Positions 42,538 to 50,722 of a stretch of DNA of 64,000 nt are shown in pieces. The notes under the pieces were generated by a model. That model searched no databases. It saw only the letters and a list, made by a program, of their open reading frames with translations, and had not been told where the DNA came from. A program made the position numbers and the translations under genes. The first letter of the stretch is position 1. Each line of letters begins with the position of its first letter. This DNA comes from Microbispora bryophytorum (GTDB lineage Bacteria; Actinomycetota; Actinomycetes; Streptosporangiales; Streptosporangiaceae). The DNA is taken from the NCBI RefSeq assembly GCF_006874465.1, contig NZ_VIRL01000022.1:1-64000 (forward strand). The letters are read 5' to 3'.

Positions 42538-42846
42538 TCAGTAGGCTGTCGGCCGGGGTAGTGAATCCATGATCGTTTTCGGGTCGTCGATGATCCGGTT
42601 GACCACCATGCTCGCGGCGCCGCGGGAAGCGGCGCCGAAGCCGAGCGTGGAGGCGACGAATCGGCACTGGGCGGCGGGGGCGGCCACCACGAGCCGCTGT
42701 AGCTGATCCTGCGCGTGGGGCAGCAGCCACTCGGCCAGTGAGGCGAAGTAGCCTCCGATGACGATCAGTCGCGGGTTGAACAGGTTGGCCACGATCGAGC
42801 CGCCGAGCCCGAGCCATTGGCCGACCTGCGCCACCGCCTGCATCAT
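42538..42846 (-). pseudogene. C-terminal fragment of a ROK-family regulator/kinase
   Basis: The 102-residue frame reads VGQWLGLGGSIVANLFNPRL, then VIGGYFASLAEWLLPHAQDQ and RFVASTLGFGAASRGAASMV. This is the conserved C-terminal part of ROK proteins (NLFNPRxVxxGG, then the STLG...AARGAA helix). The HTH and the N-terminal sugar-kinase lobe are missing; at 42846 the sequence switches to an alpha/beta-hydrolase fragment. ROK repressors often sit next to sugar genes such as the ThuA pair, so this may be the ruin of their regulator. Confidence 0.75.
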
Positions 42847-43001
42847 GCGCCGGTCGCCAGCGCCTGTGCGGTCGTCGCCCAGGCTCCGGATCCGGTCGTA
42901 CCGGGTCCGGAGCAGTGCAGCATCAGCACCGCGGGCCCGGTGCCGCTCTCCAGCACGTGGACGGGGGAGCCGTCGACTGTGACGGTCCGAAGTGCCGTCA
43001 C
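42843..43001 (-). pseudogene. N-terminal fragment of an alpha/beta hydrolase
   Basis: From GTG 43001 the frame encodes VTALRTVTVDGSPVHVLESG, then TGPAVLMLHCSGPGTTGSGA and WATTAQALATGA before a stop at 42843. The oxyanion-hole region (VLMLHxSGPGTTGSGAW) is typical of the C-C bond hydrolase group of alpha/beta hydrolases; a Cys replaces the usual Gly. Only 52 residues remain, without nucleophile or His. The fragment joins the ROK fragment directly, which shows a deletion that fused two genes. Confidence 0.65.
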
Positions 43002-43020
43002 CGGGACAGGCCAGGTGTGC

Positions 43021-43590
43021 TCATGCCGATGCGGAGTTGACGGACTTCGAGAAGACCTCCATCATCACCCGGCCGAACTGCGGCATGTCGGGCCAGCCGC
43101 GGCAGGAGACAAGGTTTCCGTCCACGACGTCGGGAGCGTCGATGACCGTCGCGCCCGCGTTCTCCATGTCACCGGTGATGGGGGGGAAGCACGCCGTCTT
43201 GCGGCCCTTCAGCAGCCCGTACACAGCCGGCACCTGCGCGCCGTGGCACACCAGCGCGATCGGGAGGTTGCGCGCGAAGAAGTGCTCGGTGATGCGCCTG
43301 ACGTCGGCGTCGACCCGGATCCACTCGGGGGCACGTCCCCCGGGAATGATGAGGGCGTCGTAGCGCTCGACGTCGACCTCGGCCCAGGGCACGTCGACCG
43401 GCAGCTTTCGGCCGTTCTTCTCCACGTACGCGTCGGAGTTGGGGTCGAACTCGTGGATGACCAGCTGAACGTCACGCATCGTCCGTGACGAGACGTCGAC
43501 GTCCCAGCCGCCCTCCTGCACGCGATAGTAGGGATACATGGTGTCGAGCTCCTCGGCGGCATCGCCGGTAAGGAGCAGCGCTCTGGGCAC
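43021..43590 (-). CDS. DJ-1/PfpI family protein
   Basis: The 189-residue protein starts at GTG 43590 after GAGGAGAAG. It has the DJ-1/PfpI fold: RALLLTGDAAEELDTMYPYY at the start with a conserved Glu in DAAEELD, YDALIIPGGRAPEWIR, and the nucleophile elbow IALVCHGAQVPAVYGLLKGR with Cys near residue 113 followed by His. These proteins act as glyoxalase/deglycase or stress-related hydrolases; the exact reaction is not readable from sequence. It lies just downstream of a decayed GntR regulator. Confidence 0.88.
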   Translation of the reverse strand: MPRALLLTGDAAEELDTMYPYYRVQEGGWDVDVSSRTMRDVQLVIHEFDPNSDAYVEKNGRKLPVDVPWAEVDVERYDALIIPGGRAPEWIRVDADVRRITEHFFARNLPIALVCHGAQVPAVYGLLKGRKTACFPPITGDMENAGATVIDAPDVVDGNLVSCRGWPDMPQFGRVMMEVFSKSVNSASA

Positions 43591-43677
43591 CTACTTCTCC
43601 TCGCAACTGGGGCGGGTGAGGTGGATCCAATCCGATCCGATCCGACTGCGTCAGCATTCCTCGGCCCGGCCCGCCCG

Positions 43678-44160
43678 TCAAGCCTTTACCGTCATTCCGT
43701 CCGAGCCCTTGACTTCGTCGAACAATCGGCGGAACCGCTCGCCGGACAGCAGGATGTGCCGGCGCATGGCGTAGGCGGCGGCGTCGGGGTCACGCGCGGC
43801 GATCGCGGCCACGACTTCTTCGTGCTCGGCCATGGCCAGGTGAGTGACCTGGGTGTCGTGGAGAAGCCGGAACAGGTGCACGTGCGTGTGCAGGCGACCG
43901 AGCGCTTCGGCCGCTTCCGGCCCCGACACACCCGACCGGCCCCAACAACTCCAAGTCACCGACCGTCACATCAACATACGTAATAGCCGAGTTTCGGGAA
44001 GTCCTCCAGCTGTCCGAGCAGCGTGTCGTACACCTCGTCGGCAAGCCGGCCGCGAGATCTTCCCGGCGGCGTTCCGCCCGTCCTGGCCTCACGGCCCCGC
44101 GCGATCGTCGCTTCGTCGTCCGTCGTGACGTGAGGTCCCTTCTAGCGTCTTCGCGAACCT
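43678..44160 (-). pseudogene. Decayed GntR/FadR-family regulator
   Basis: The C-terminal ligand domain (FCD) is recognisable: LFRLLHDTQVTHLAMAEHEE, VVAAIAARDPDAAAYAMRRH and ILLSGERFRRLFDEV, ending at 43678. Upstream, in another frame near 44010-44070, RGRLADEVYDTLLGQL is the start of the winged-helix domain, then the frame ends at LGYYVC. The DNA-recognition helix and the first part of the FCD domain are missing, so the gene is non-functional. Confidence 0.65.
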
Positions 44161-44674
44161 GTTGACATCGGTCGCAACGCTGCTGCATGCTGACGACGAC
44201 TCGGATCGTATAGGAAAGGTGACGGATGCTAGCCATCCTGCACTATCGCGGAACCGCCCGCCAGCGCCCTACTTCGACCACCTAAAGCTCCCCTGAGCAT
44301 GCTCGACATCCTGCTCGGTTCGCCACCGGGCCACACAAGGACCGAAGGACTTTTCGACTGACTGAAGACCCAGTACGTCGCGGCGTACTCGTGACGCCGG
44401 TCTGCGGGGCGGCGCCCGCGACAGCCCGGCAATTCGACCAAGGGTCACCGTCATCTTTCTCCCCTCCGATCGAGGACGCATCCGTTCTCCGCGTCGCGGA
44501 ACGCGTTCTTTCATTTCATTCGGCCGGCTCATCACGACCTCGCGATCGGCCTCGTTGATCGCTCCTGCCGGCGCAACCGCCGTCGGCCTGGACCTAGTGT
44601 TCGAATGCCGCCTGCAGGGCGTCGACCCGACGCAACGCCTCTACCAGCGGAAACTCTTACACCACTCCCGTGGA
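44161..44674. other. No gene recognised
   Basis: About 510 bases between the GntR remnant and the IS630 fragment show no coding frame with family character. The stretch is probably decayed sequence. Confidence 0.35.
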
Positions 44675-45180
44675 CATAACCCGATGAAGACACCGTTCGC
44701 GATGTCATTCACCGCTTCAACGAGATCGGGCTGGCCTGCCTGGACCCTCGGTGGGCGGGAGGCCGTCCCCGCCTTCTCAGTGACGACGAGGAAGCCTTCG
44801 TCGTCCAGACGGCCACCACGCGACCGACCCGGCTCGGGCAGCCGTTCACCCGCTGGTCCATTTGGAAACTCGCCGCCTACCTGCAGACTCTTGCTGGCCG
44901 GGCCCTCCGGATCGGCCGGGAGGCATTACGTGCTCTGCTGGCCCGGCATGAGGTCACCTTCCAGCGCACCAAGACCTGGAAGGACTCCCCTGACCCCGAC
45001 GTCGACGCCAAGCTGGACCGCATCGAGTACGCCCTCACCCAGCGCCCGGAGCGGACCTTCGCCTTCGATGAGTTCGGCCCGCTGGGCATCCGCCCTGCCC
45101 ACGGGTCCGGGTGGGCCAAGCAGGGCCGGCCGGACCGGCTGCCGGCCACCTACCACCGCACCCACGGGATCACCTACTTG
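44675..45180 (+). pseudogene. IS630-family transposase fragment cut off at the att site
   Basis: Reading from about 44680 gives EDTVRDVIHRFNEIGLACLD, then PRWAGGRPRLLSDDEEAFVV, FTRWSIWKLAAYLQTLAGRA, VTFQRTKTWKDSPDPDVDAK and RTFAFDEFGPLGIRPAHGSG. This is the HTH end, the inter-domain part and the first catalytic Asp of an IS630 transposase. The N-terminus is missing, and after THGITYL at 45180 the sequence changes abruptly into the tRNA 3' segment. Confidence 0.75.
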
Positions 45181-45220
45181 GGGGTCAAGGGGTCGTGGGT
45201 TCAAATTCCGCCGTCCCGAC
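45180..45220 (+). other. 3' part of a tRNA-Pro gene: attachment site of an integrative element
   Basis: The 41 bases start with GGGGGTCAAGGGGTC (3' side of anticodon loop and stem, variable loop). A T-arm follows (GTGGG, loop TTCAAAT, TCCGC), then the acceptor 3' strand CGTCCCG and discriminator A followed by C. A C1-G72 pair with A73 is diagnostic of bacterial tRNA-Pro. The 5' half of the gene is absent: an IS630 fragment precedes it. A 3' tRNA segment without its 5' half is what an integrated element leaves at its far end. pSAM2-type elements are known to use tRNA-Pro. The mobile genes to the left and the tRNA-style terminator to the right support this reading. Confidence 0.75.
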
Positions 45221-45240
45221 ACTGCTGTAGCAGGTCAGAG

Positions 45241-45273
45241 GCCTGACCACTCTCCAAGTGATCAGGCTCTTTT
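45241..45273 (+). terminator. Rho-independent terminator behind the tRNA segment
   Basis: GCCTGA and TCAGGC form the base of a stem that continues with CACT/AGTG, closed by a short loop and followed by TCTTTT. This is a true intrinsic terminator with a T-run. It would have ended the original tRNA-Pro transcript, so DNA to the right is likely the original chromosome side. Confidence 0.8.
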
Positions 45274-45481
45274 GATGTCTGACCGTCGTTTGACCGTAAA
45301 GCTGAACGTGCCGACCGCTCCCGACCAGTGCCCCTCAATACCGGAGCTGACCAGGGGATCCACGGTCAACGAAGGTGCGCGTGGCCGCCATGTTCAAATG
45401 AACTTTCTCGTCATCGCAGGAAGCTGTCCCGTTATGGTGGGATTCGACGCAGCGAATCTACGTTGTAAAGGTCGCCACGCG

Positions 45482-45618
45482 CCCGAACTGATCCGTAACA
45501 AAGGCCCCTGGCGGGACATCGACGATGTTGAGATCGCTGTCGCGAGTACATCGACTGGTACAACCACCGCAGGCTGCACGGGGAGTTGGGCCTCATCCCG
45601 CCCGTCGAGCACGAGGGC
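45482..45618 (+). pseudogene. IS3-family OrfB fragment (C-terminus)
   Basis: The frame reads PELIRNKGPWRDIDDVEIAV, then after a one-base loss EYIDWYNHRRLHGELGLIPP with VEHE. This is the last part of an IS3 OrfB (the YNxxRRLHGxLG ending). It joins a second, different IS3 fragment immediately after. Confidence 0.65.
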
Positions 45619-45619
45619 C

Positions 45620-46071
45620 ACGGTGGAGGACCTGTTCTCCCGCCGGATGCTCGGCTTCGCCATGTCCGCCCACCACGACGCCGCGCTGACTATCGCCGCG
45701 TTGCAGATGGCCGCCGTGACCAGGGGCGGCGGCGTGGACGGAGTGATCTTTTACAGCGACCGCGGCAGCGAGTACACCGCCGCCCGCTTTGCGGCCGCCT
45801 GCCGCCACTGGGGTGTGGTGCAGTCCATGGGGAGGGTCGGCTGCGCCCTGGACAACGCCGCGGCCGAGTCATTCAACTCCACCCTCAAAGTCGAGTTGGT
45901 CCACCGGCACTGCTTCGCCACCCGCGCCGAAGGCGCGTGAAGGTCGCCACCTGGATCGCCGACTTCTACAACACCCGCCGCCGGCGGGTTAGCGCCGATC
46001 GAGTACGAGCAACAAATCATGGCCGCCCGAACGGCCGCCAGGCAAGGGCCCAGGAGGCCATCGCCGCATAG
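45620..46071 (+). pseudogene. IS3-family OrfB fragment (catalytic core and C-terminus)
   Basis: VEDLFSRRMLGFAMSAHHDA, then GVIFYSDRGSEYTAARFAAA, and CALDNAAAESFNSTLKVELV carry the second Asp (SDRGSEY) and the Glu (AAAESF) of the rve catalytic core. The frame shifts near 45940. A later piece WIADFYNTRRR and IEYEQQIMAARTAAR completes the C-terminus. The N-terminal part with the first Asp is missing. Confidence 0.75.
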
Positions 46072-46547
46072 AAACGTCTCCACGCTTTCAGGGGATTGCC
46101 AGAACGCCATGTTTGTCACCGCAGACCGGTGAGCTCGTCCACCGGGGCGTCAGCGACGGCCAGCGCGTGGAAGCGCGCAGGCCAGGTCGCCGTCAGCGCT
46201 GTGCGCCGCCCTTCGGCGCCACGCCCGGTGCGCTCTGCCGCCCCCGTCCTTCGGTTGTAGTGACGCAAGGGTGCTTGAGCAGGTGGGTGCCCACCCCGGT
46301 CGCTCCGGCTGGCTGCGCATGTTAGATTTTGCTCACCATCTTACGTGCGGGGCGTCGCCCGTGCCCTGGAGCCTGGACGGTTTTTGCGCGGACTCGCTGG
46401 TGCGACGGATTGGCGGTGGGTGCCGGCTGGCAGGGAGCCATGGCAGGCGATAGACGGCAGGCGTGATCTTACACTCGGGGTGTTAGTCCGCTGGTCGATG
46501 TGACGACCTGCGACGGGGCAGAAGGCCGGCATTACGGAGGGTGATGA
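46072..46547. other. Intergenic, no complete gene
   Basis: The minus strand near 46126-46195 reads WPARFHALAVADAPVDELTG LR then stop, possibly the very end of a lost gene. Otherwise nothing is recognisable. The last part before 46548 serves as leader of the TetR gene; GGAGG lies 6 bases before its ATG. Confidence 0.35.
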
Positions 46548-47120
46548 ATGGGTCGCGTCTCGCAAGCAGAAGCGAAGGTCAACAGAGAGCGAGTGGTGGC
46601 CGCGGCCTCTCGGCTGTTCCGTGAGGACGGTGTGGTCAAGGTCGGCATCGCGGATGTGATGAAGTCGATCGGACTGACTCAAGGCGGCTTCTACAAGCAG
46701 TTCGCCTCTAAAGATGCTCTCGTTGACGAAGCGACTGCCAAGGCATTCGCCGACAACTTGCACGACCTCGTGGCTCTGGACCACGAGGCCGGGGGGCATC
46801 AGGCGGCGTGGCAGTCGCTGCTCGAGTCCTACTTCTCCGTCGAGCATCGCGACAACCCTGGCACTGGTTGTCCCGCAGCCGGTTTCGCGGGCGACATTGC
46901 GCGTGAGCCCGAGCACAGGGAGACCTACGCCAGGGGCGTCCAGGAACTCGCGGGGTGGATCGCGCCTGGTGACGCCGGCCTGGCCGCCTATGCCACGCTC
47001 GTCGGCGGCATACTTCTTGCCCGTGCCACCGCAGGCACGCCTTTGTCGGAGCAGATCCTGCAGGCGGCACATGCGGCGGTGGCGAGGGCTGCCGACGGTG
47101 GTCAACCGGAAACCGGCTGA
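46548..47120 (+). CDS. TetR/AcrR-family regulator
   Basis: The 190-residue protein has the HTH segment VVAAASRLFREDGVVKVGIA, then DVMKSIGLTQGGFYKQFASK, typical of the TetR group whose recognition helix reads LTQGGFYxxFxSK. The ligand domain has GCPAAGFAGDIAREPEHRET and AAYATLVGGILLARA. The ATG at 46548 follows GGAGGGTGA. The transporter fragments that follow on the same strand are decayed, so its target may be elsewhere or lost. Confidence 0.88.
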   Translation: MGRVSQAEAKVNRERVVAAASRLFREDGVVKVGIADVMKSIGLTQGGFYKQFASKDALVDEATAKAFADNLHDLVALDHEAGGHQAAWQSLLESYFSVEHRDNPGTGCPAAGFAGDIAREPEHRETYARGVQELAGWIAPGDAGLAAYATLVGGILLARATAGTPLSEQILQAAHAAVARAADGGQPETG

Positions 47121-47170
47121 CGTGTAGGCCACCTCGGTGTCCTGACCCGCTTGGTGTCCCGCAGGGTTGT

Positions 47171-48283
47171 GTGCGCGGCGCCGGTGTTGCTGGCGGTGGC
47201 CTCCGCGTTGGCGTGCTGGTGGGGCTGACCGTTACCTCCTTCGGCGGATCCGTCCTCGCAGGCGTGGAGTCGGGACGCGATCGCGCCGCGGTGACCTCAG
47301 TCGGCGCGGACGCCCGTGTGCAGACCTTCGGCGCCCTGCCGCAGGGACTCGGCGCGCAGGGCCGGAAGGTTACGGGTGTCCGCGAGGCGACGGGCGTCCG
47401 GATCGGGAACGGGCAACGGATCGCCAACTCTTCGACCCGTTTCGACCTGTTGGTCGTCGACCCCGAGCCGTACGCCCGTCTCGTGGCGGCCACCGGCCTC
47501 GGGTCCTCCCTCCGCGCAGACAGGCTGGACTCCGGCACATCGGGGGCCATTCCGGCCATCGCCTCCCCGGCAGTCGTGCGGAAGCTCGGGAAGGGCGTCG
47601 GTGACCCGGAGACCGTCAGGTCCTCAGGCGGGTCATCGTACGCGTCGTCGACAGACAGGACGCCACACCAGCAGCCCCAGCCACGAGTTCGTCATTGCTT
47701 CGAAGGCCGCCCTGGCGAAGGTGGCACCCGTGTCCAAGGAGCCGGCGCACGGGCCCTCGGTGCTGTACGCGACGGGGACCGGCATCGACACGAAGGTCCT
47801 GCCGCGCCGTCGTGGTCAAGGCCACGCCCAAGACGCAGGTGACGCTGCGGCCCTGGCCAACCACGCCTCACTGGTACTGGCCGACGAACCTACCGGCCAA
47901 CTCGACTCAGCCGCCGCCGAGCAGGTCTTCGACGGATTCCGCACCGCCAACGAAAAGCTCGGCACGGCCATCGTGTTCGTCACTCACGACCGGGCGGTGG
48001 CCCTCCGCGGTCGACCGCACCGTCGCCATCCGCGACGGCCGCACCGTCTCCGAGGTCGTCCGCCACACCAGCGTCGACGACGAAGGCCGTACCACCATCC
48101 ATGCCAGTGAGTACGCCACCGTCGACCGTGCCGGCCGCCTCCAGCTTCCCCGTGGCTTCACCTACGCCCTCGACATCCGCCACCGCGTCCGGCGTGAACT
48201 CGAACCCGACCACATCGCCGTCCGCCCTGACCATCCCGCGGAGTACGGACAGCCCTGGCAGCGTTCGCCTTTCGCGATGTGAT
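47171..48283 (+). pseudogene. Decayed MacB/FtsX-type ABC exporter (permease and ATPase fragments)
   Basis: Three pieces in different frames are recognisable. 47171-47640 is part of a permease with an extracytoplasmic domain (VGLTVTSFGGSVLAGVESGR, STRFDLLVVDPEPYARLVAA). 47690-47850 has EFVIASKAALAKVAPVSKEP and LYATGTGIDTKVL from a later part of such a permease. 47850-48283 is the C-terminal half of an ATPase: LANHASLVLADEPTGQLDSA with Walker B, FVTHDRAVA, then after a shift SAVDRTVAIRDGRTVSEVVR and a C-terminal extension ending in QRSPFAM. The ATPase Walker A half is missing. The order permease-then-ATPase and several frame changes show an internal deletion and decay. Confidence 0.7.
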
Positions 48284-48392
48284 GCGCCGTTCGGGTTCTG
48301 AGTGGGACGGAGTGCAGCCGTCAGGCTGTGCGTGCGTGGCCGAACGAGTACGTGTTCGTCAGATCGATGACGTGAAGGCAAGTCCCGCGCGG

Positions 48393-48423
48393 AACGGCCC
48401 TGACCCTAGGGGTCAGGGCCGTT
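48393..48423 (+). terminator. 13-bp perfect hairpin
   Basis: Arms AACGGCCCTGACC and GGTCAGGGCCGTT are fully complementary around CTAGG. It lies about 110 bases behind the transporter remnant and has TGCGTCTT after it. It probably ends the former operon. Confidence 0.7.
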
Positions 48424-48684
48424 GCGTCTTCAGCTCGCGGGCCACTCACCTGGCCGGTTCCGGTCGGGATGACGACGTCACTCGGTGGGCGGCGATTCGC
48501 GCAACTTGAATGTCGGTCGTGATCTAAATGAGGGTGGTGCCTCATTGGGGCAATCGTCGACACTGCGTGGGCTGGCGCAGACCTCTTAGATTGTGAACGT
48601 AATCACAGATGCGGCCGGACGACCTGATCAAGGTTGCGCCGCTGGCAGGTCGGGAGGGGTTTTCCCTTGCGGCAGGGTGGCTCG

Positions 48685-48740
48685 CCCCCGCCTCATAGAT
48701 AATTGGTGACATCTATCACGTGGACGCTGTGAGGCGGGGG
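48685..48740. promoter_or_regulatory. Structured leader with nested inverted repeats before the hydrolase gene
   Basis: Outer arms CCCCCGCCTCA (48685-48695) and TGAGGCGGGGG (48730-48740) are perfect complements. Inside, ATAGAT and ATCTAT pair, and GGTGACATCTATCAC is itself a near-palindrome. The block ends 58 bases before the hydrolase start. An operator for a regulator such as the TetR protein at 46548 is possible. The rest of 48424-48798 shows no gene. Confidence 0.5.
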
Positions 48741-48798
48741 CCTGCATGATGGGCCCGCACATCATGCCCAACGCATCACCTGCCCCTATGAGGTTCGA

Positions 48799-49494
48799 AT
48801 GACCCTGCCGTCGCTGTTGCTGGTCCCCGGAGCGTGGCACAAGCCCGAGCATCTGCAACTCCTCATCGATGACCTGCCCGGCATCGATGTCCAGACCGTG
48901 GCGCTCACCTCGTGTGGCGACGATCCCAAGGCGCTGGGCGACATGTACTCCGACGCGGCCGTCATCAGGGCTGCGGTCGAGGCGATCGGCGGGCCCGTGG
49001 TCGTCGTCGCGCACTCCTACGGCGGCGTCCCCACCACGCAGGCGCTCGCCGATGCGTCCAACGTCAAGAGCATCGTCTACCTCGCCGCGTTCCAGCTCGA
49101 CGCAGGGGACTCCCTGCTGTCGAGCGCGGGCGGCGACCCGGCACCTTGGTGGGAGTTTCACCGGCAGGAGGGTGTCGGCGACTTCCTGACCGTCGCGAAC
49201 CCGGTTGAGGTGTTCTACGGCGACGTGGACAGGAGCGTTGCCGAGAAGGCGGCGGCAGCCCTGGGTTACCAGTCCTACGCCGCCACCACCCAGAAGCTGA
49301 CCGCGGTCGCCTGGCAGACGATTCCGAGCACCTACATCATCTGCGAAGCAGACGGCGCCATCCCGCCCTTCGTCCAGGAACTCTTCGCGAAGCGCGCCGA
49401 CAGGACGCTGCGGCTGAACAGTTCGCACTCGCCCTTCCTGTCGCAGCCCTCCGCACTCGCCCAGCTCATCAGGCACGAACTCAGCCTGCCCTGA
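48799..49494 (+). CDS. Alpha/beta-fold hydrolase
   Basis: The 231-residue protein begins LPSLLLVPGAWHKPEHLQLL with the oxyanion segment PGAWH. The nucleophile elbow is GPVVVVAHSYGGVPTTQALA (Ser near residue 74 in HSYGG), the acid is probably in YIICEADGAIPP and the catalytic His in NSSHSPFLSQPSALAQLI. This layout is typical of small alpha/beta hydrolases of the esterase group. The ATG follows ATGAGGTTCG. Substrate is unknown. Confidence 0.87.
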   Translation: MTLPSLLLVPGAWHKPEHLQLLIDDLPGIDVQTVALTSCGDDPKALGDMYSDAAVIRAAVEAIGGPVVVVAHSYGGVPTTQALADASNVKSIVYLAAFQLDAGDSLLSSAGGDPAPWWEFHRQEGVGDFLTVANPVEVFYGDVDRSVAEKAAAALGYQSYAATTQKLTAVAWQTIPSTYIICEADGAIPPFVQELFAKRADRTLRLNSSHSPFLSQPSALAQLIRHELSLP

Positions 49495-49638
49495 GCCGGC
49501 CAGCGCGGACTTCAGCCGGAGCGTGAGCCGGCTGCCCCTACCGCCCGTCAGTCGCGTCCGCTGCGGCCGGCGGGCCCCCAACCGCTTCCCCACGGCTCCG
49601 CGGGTTGCCGCTCGTGGGCAAGCAGGAGATGCGATCTC

Positions 49639-50481
49639 GTGACCTGGTTCATTACGGACAAGCCTGAAGTGTTTCGCTCCGAGGCGGGACCTTTTCTCAC
49701 CGCACGTCCCGACCTGCACACCATGCTGCTGTCCGGACTCGACACGATCGAGCAGCTGCGGTCCGGGGGTGAACCCCCGCCCACGGTGCTGGGCTGGTGG
49801 CGGGAACCGGATGAAACAGCGACGACGGCCGCGTTCGTGTGGATGCCACCGCACCTGCTGACCGCGAGCCGCCTTTCCCAGGCCGCGGCAACGCACCTGG
49901 CCGGACTCCTGGCCACCCAAGCTCAGCCGTTTACACAGCTCCTGGCCGACGACTCATCGGTCCGTGCCTTCTCCGAAGCGTGGCAGACGACCACCGGCTC
50001 CGCGCCGAAGAGCGGACCGCACCTGCGCCTCTATCGTCTTGGCCGGCTCGTGTGCCCTGACGTCGCACCGCCTGGGGCACCGCGGACGGCAAGCGACGGT
50101 GACCGGGCTCTTCTCCACGACTGGTGCACCCGTTTCGTCACGGAAGCCGGCTCGCTCGGAGCGGATCTCGACGCATTCATCGACGAGCGGATGAGCCGGG
50201 GCGGTTGGCGGTTGTGGACGGTCGGGGACGAACCAGTGGCCATGGCCGCCATGACGTCGGTGGTGGCCGGCACGGCTCGCCTCACCCCCGTCTACACGCT
50301 GCCCGAACAACGCGGCCGGGGCTACGGCTCCGCCGTCACCGCAGCCGTTTCCCAAGCAGCCCGCGACGCCGGTGCGGAACACGTACTCCTCTTCACCGAC
50401 CTCGCCAACCCGACGAGCAACAGCGTCTACCAGCGCATCGGATACCGCCCCGTCTCGGACTACCGAATCGTGGTGTCCTGA
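49639..50481 (+). CDS. GNAT-family N-acetyltransferase
   Basis: The 280-residue protein starts at GTG 49639. Its C-terminal half is the GNAT domain: AAMTSVVAGTARLTPVYTLP, then the acetyl-CoA loop EQRGRGYGSAVTAAVSQAAR (Q/R-x-x-G-x-G/A) and the last strands AEHVLLFTDLANPTSNSVYQ with RIGYRPVSDY. The N-terminal half (ITDKPEVFRSEAGPFLTARP) is a degenerate GNAT-like domain as in other two-domain members. Substrate is unknown. A related two-domain acetyltransferase follows at 50723. Confidence 0.88.
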   Translation: MTWFITDKPEVFRSEAGPFLTARPDLHTMLLSGLDTIEQLRSGGEPPPTVLGWWREPDETATTAAFVWMPPHLLTASRLSQAAATHLAGLLATQAQPFTQLLADDSSVRAFSEAWQTTTGSAPKSGPHLRLYRLGRLVCPDVAPPGAPRTASDGDRALLHDWCTRFVTEAGSLGADLDAFIDERMSRGGWRLWTVGDEPVAMAAMTSVVAGTARLTPVYTLPEQRGRGYGSAVTAAVSQAARDAGAEHVLLFTDLANPTSNSVYQRIGYRPVSDYRIVVS

Positions 50482-50677
50482 CACCGCAAGATCAATGAAT
50501 GGCTGTTCCGGGCAGGCGATCAACACACTGCCGGAGCCGCCAGACGTTGGCGGCCGCGAATCACTCGCCGCCAACGGCTGCCGGCGATTGCCGCGCCCAA
50601 AGACAACGACGCAACGGCTGGATCACACCGTCAGCGAGGCACCAGTGTGAAGTCGGCAGGGACAAGACACGAGATAC

Positions 50678-50700
50678 CCTCGGGCCGCCCAGGCCCGAGG
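50678..50700 (+). terminator. 9-bp hairpin before the second GNAT gene
   Basis: CCTCGGGCC and GGCCCGAGG pair around GCCCA, followed by CTTTC. It lies 22 bases before the next start codon and may terminate read-through from the first GNAT gene or attenuate the second. Confidence 0.6.
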
Positions 50701-50722
50701 CTTTCAGACAGAGGAAACATCC

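Noticed and set aside
45300-45480. Integrase gene to the right of the tRNA segment
   Set aside because: The frame after the terminator contains no tyrosine-recombinase motifs and soon turns into IS3 fragments.
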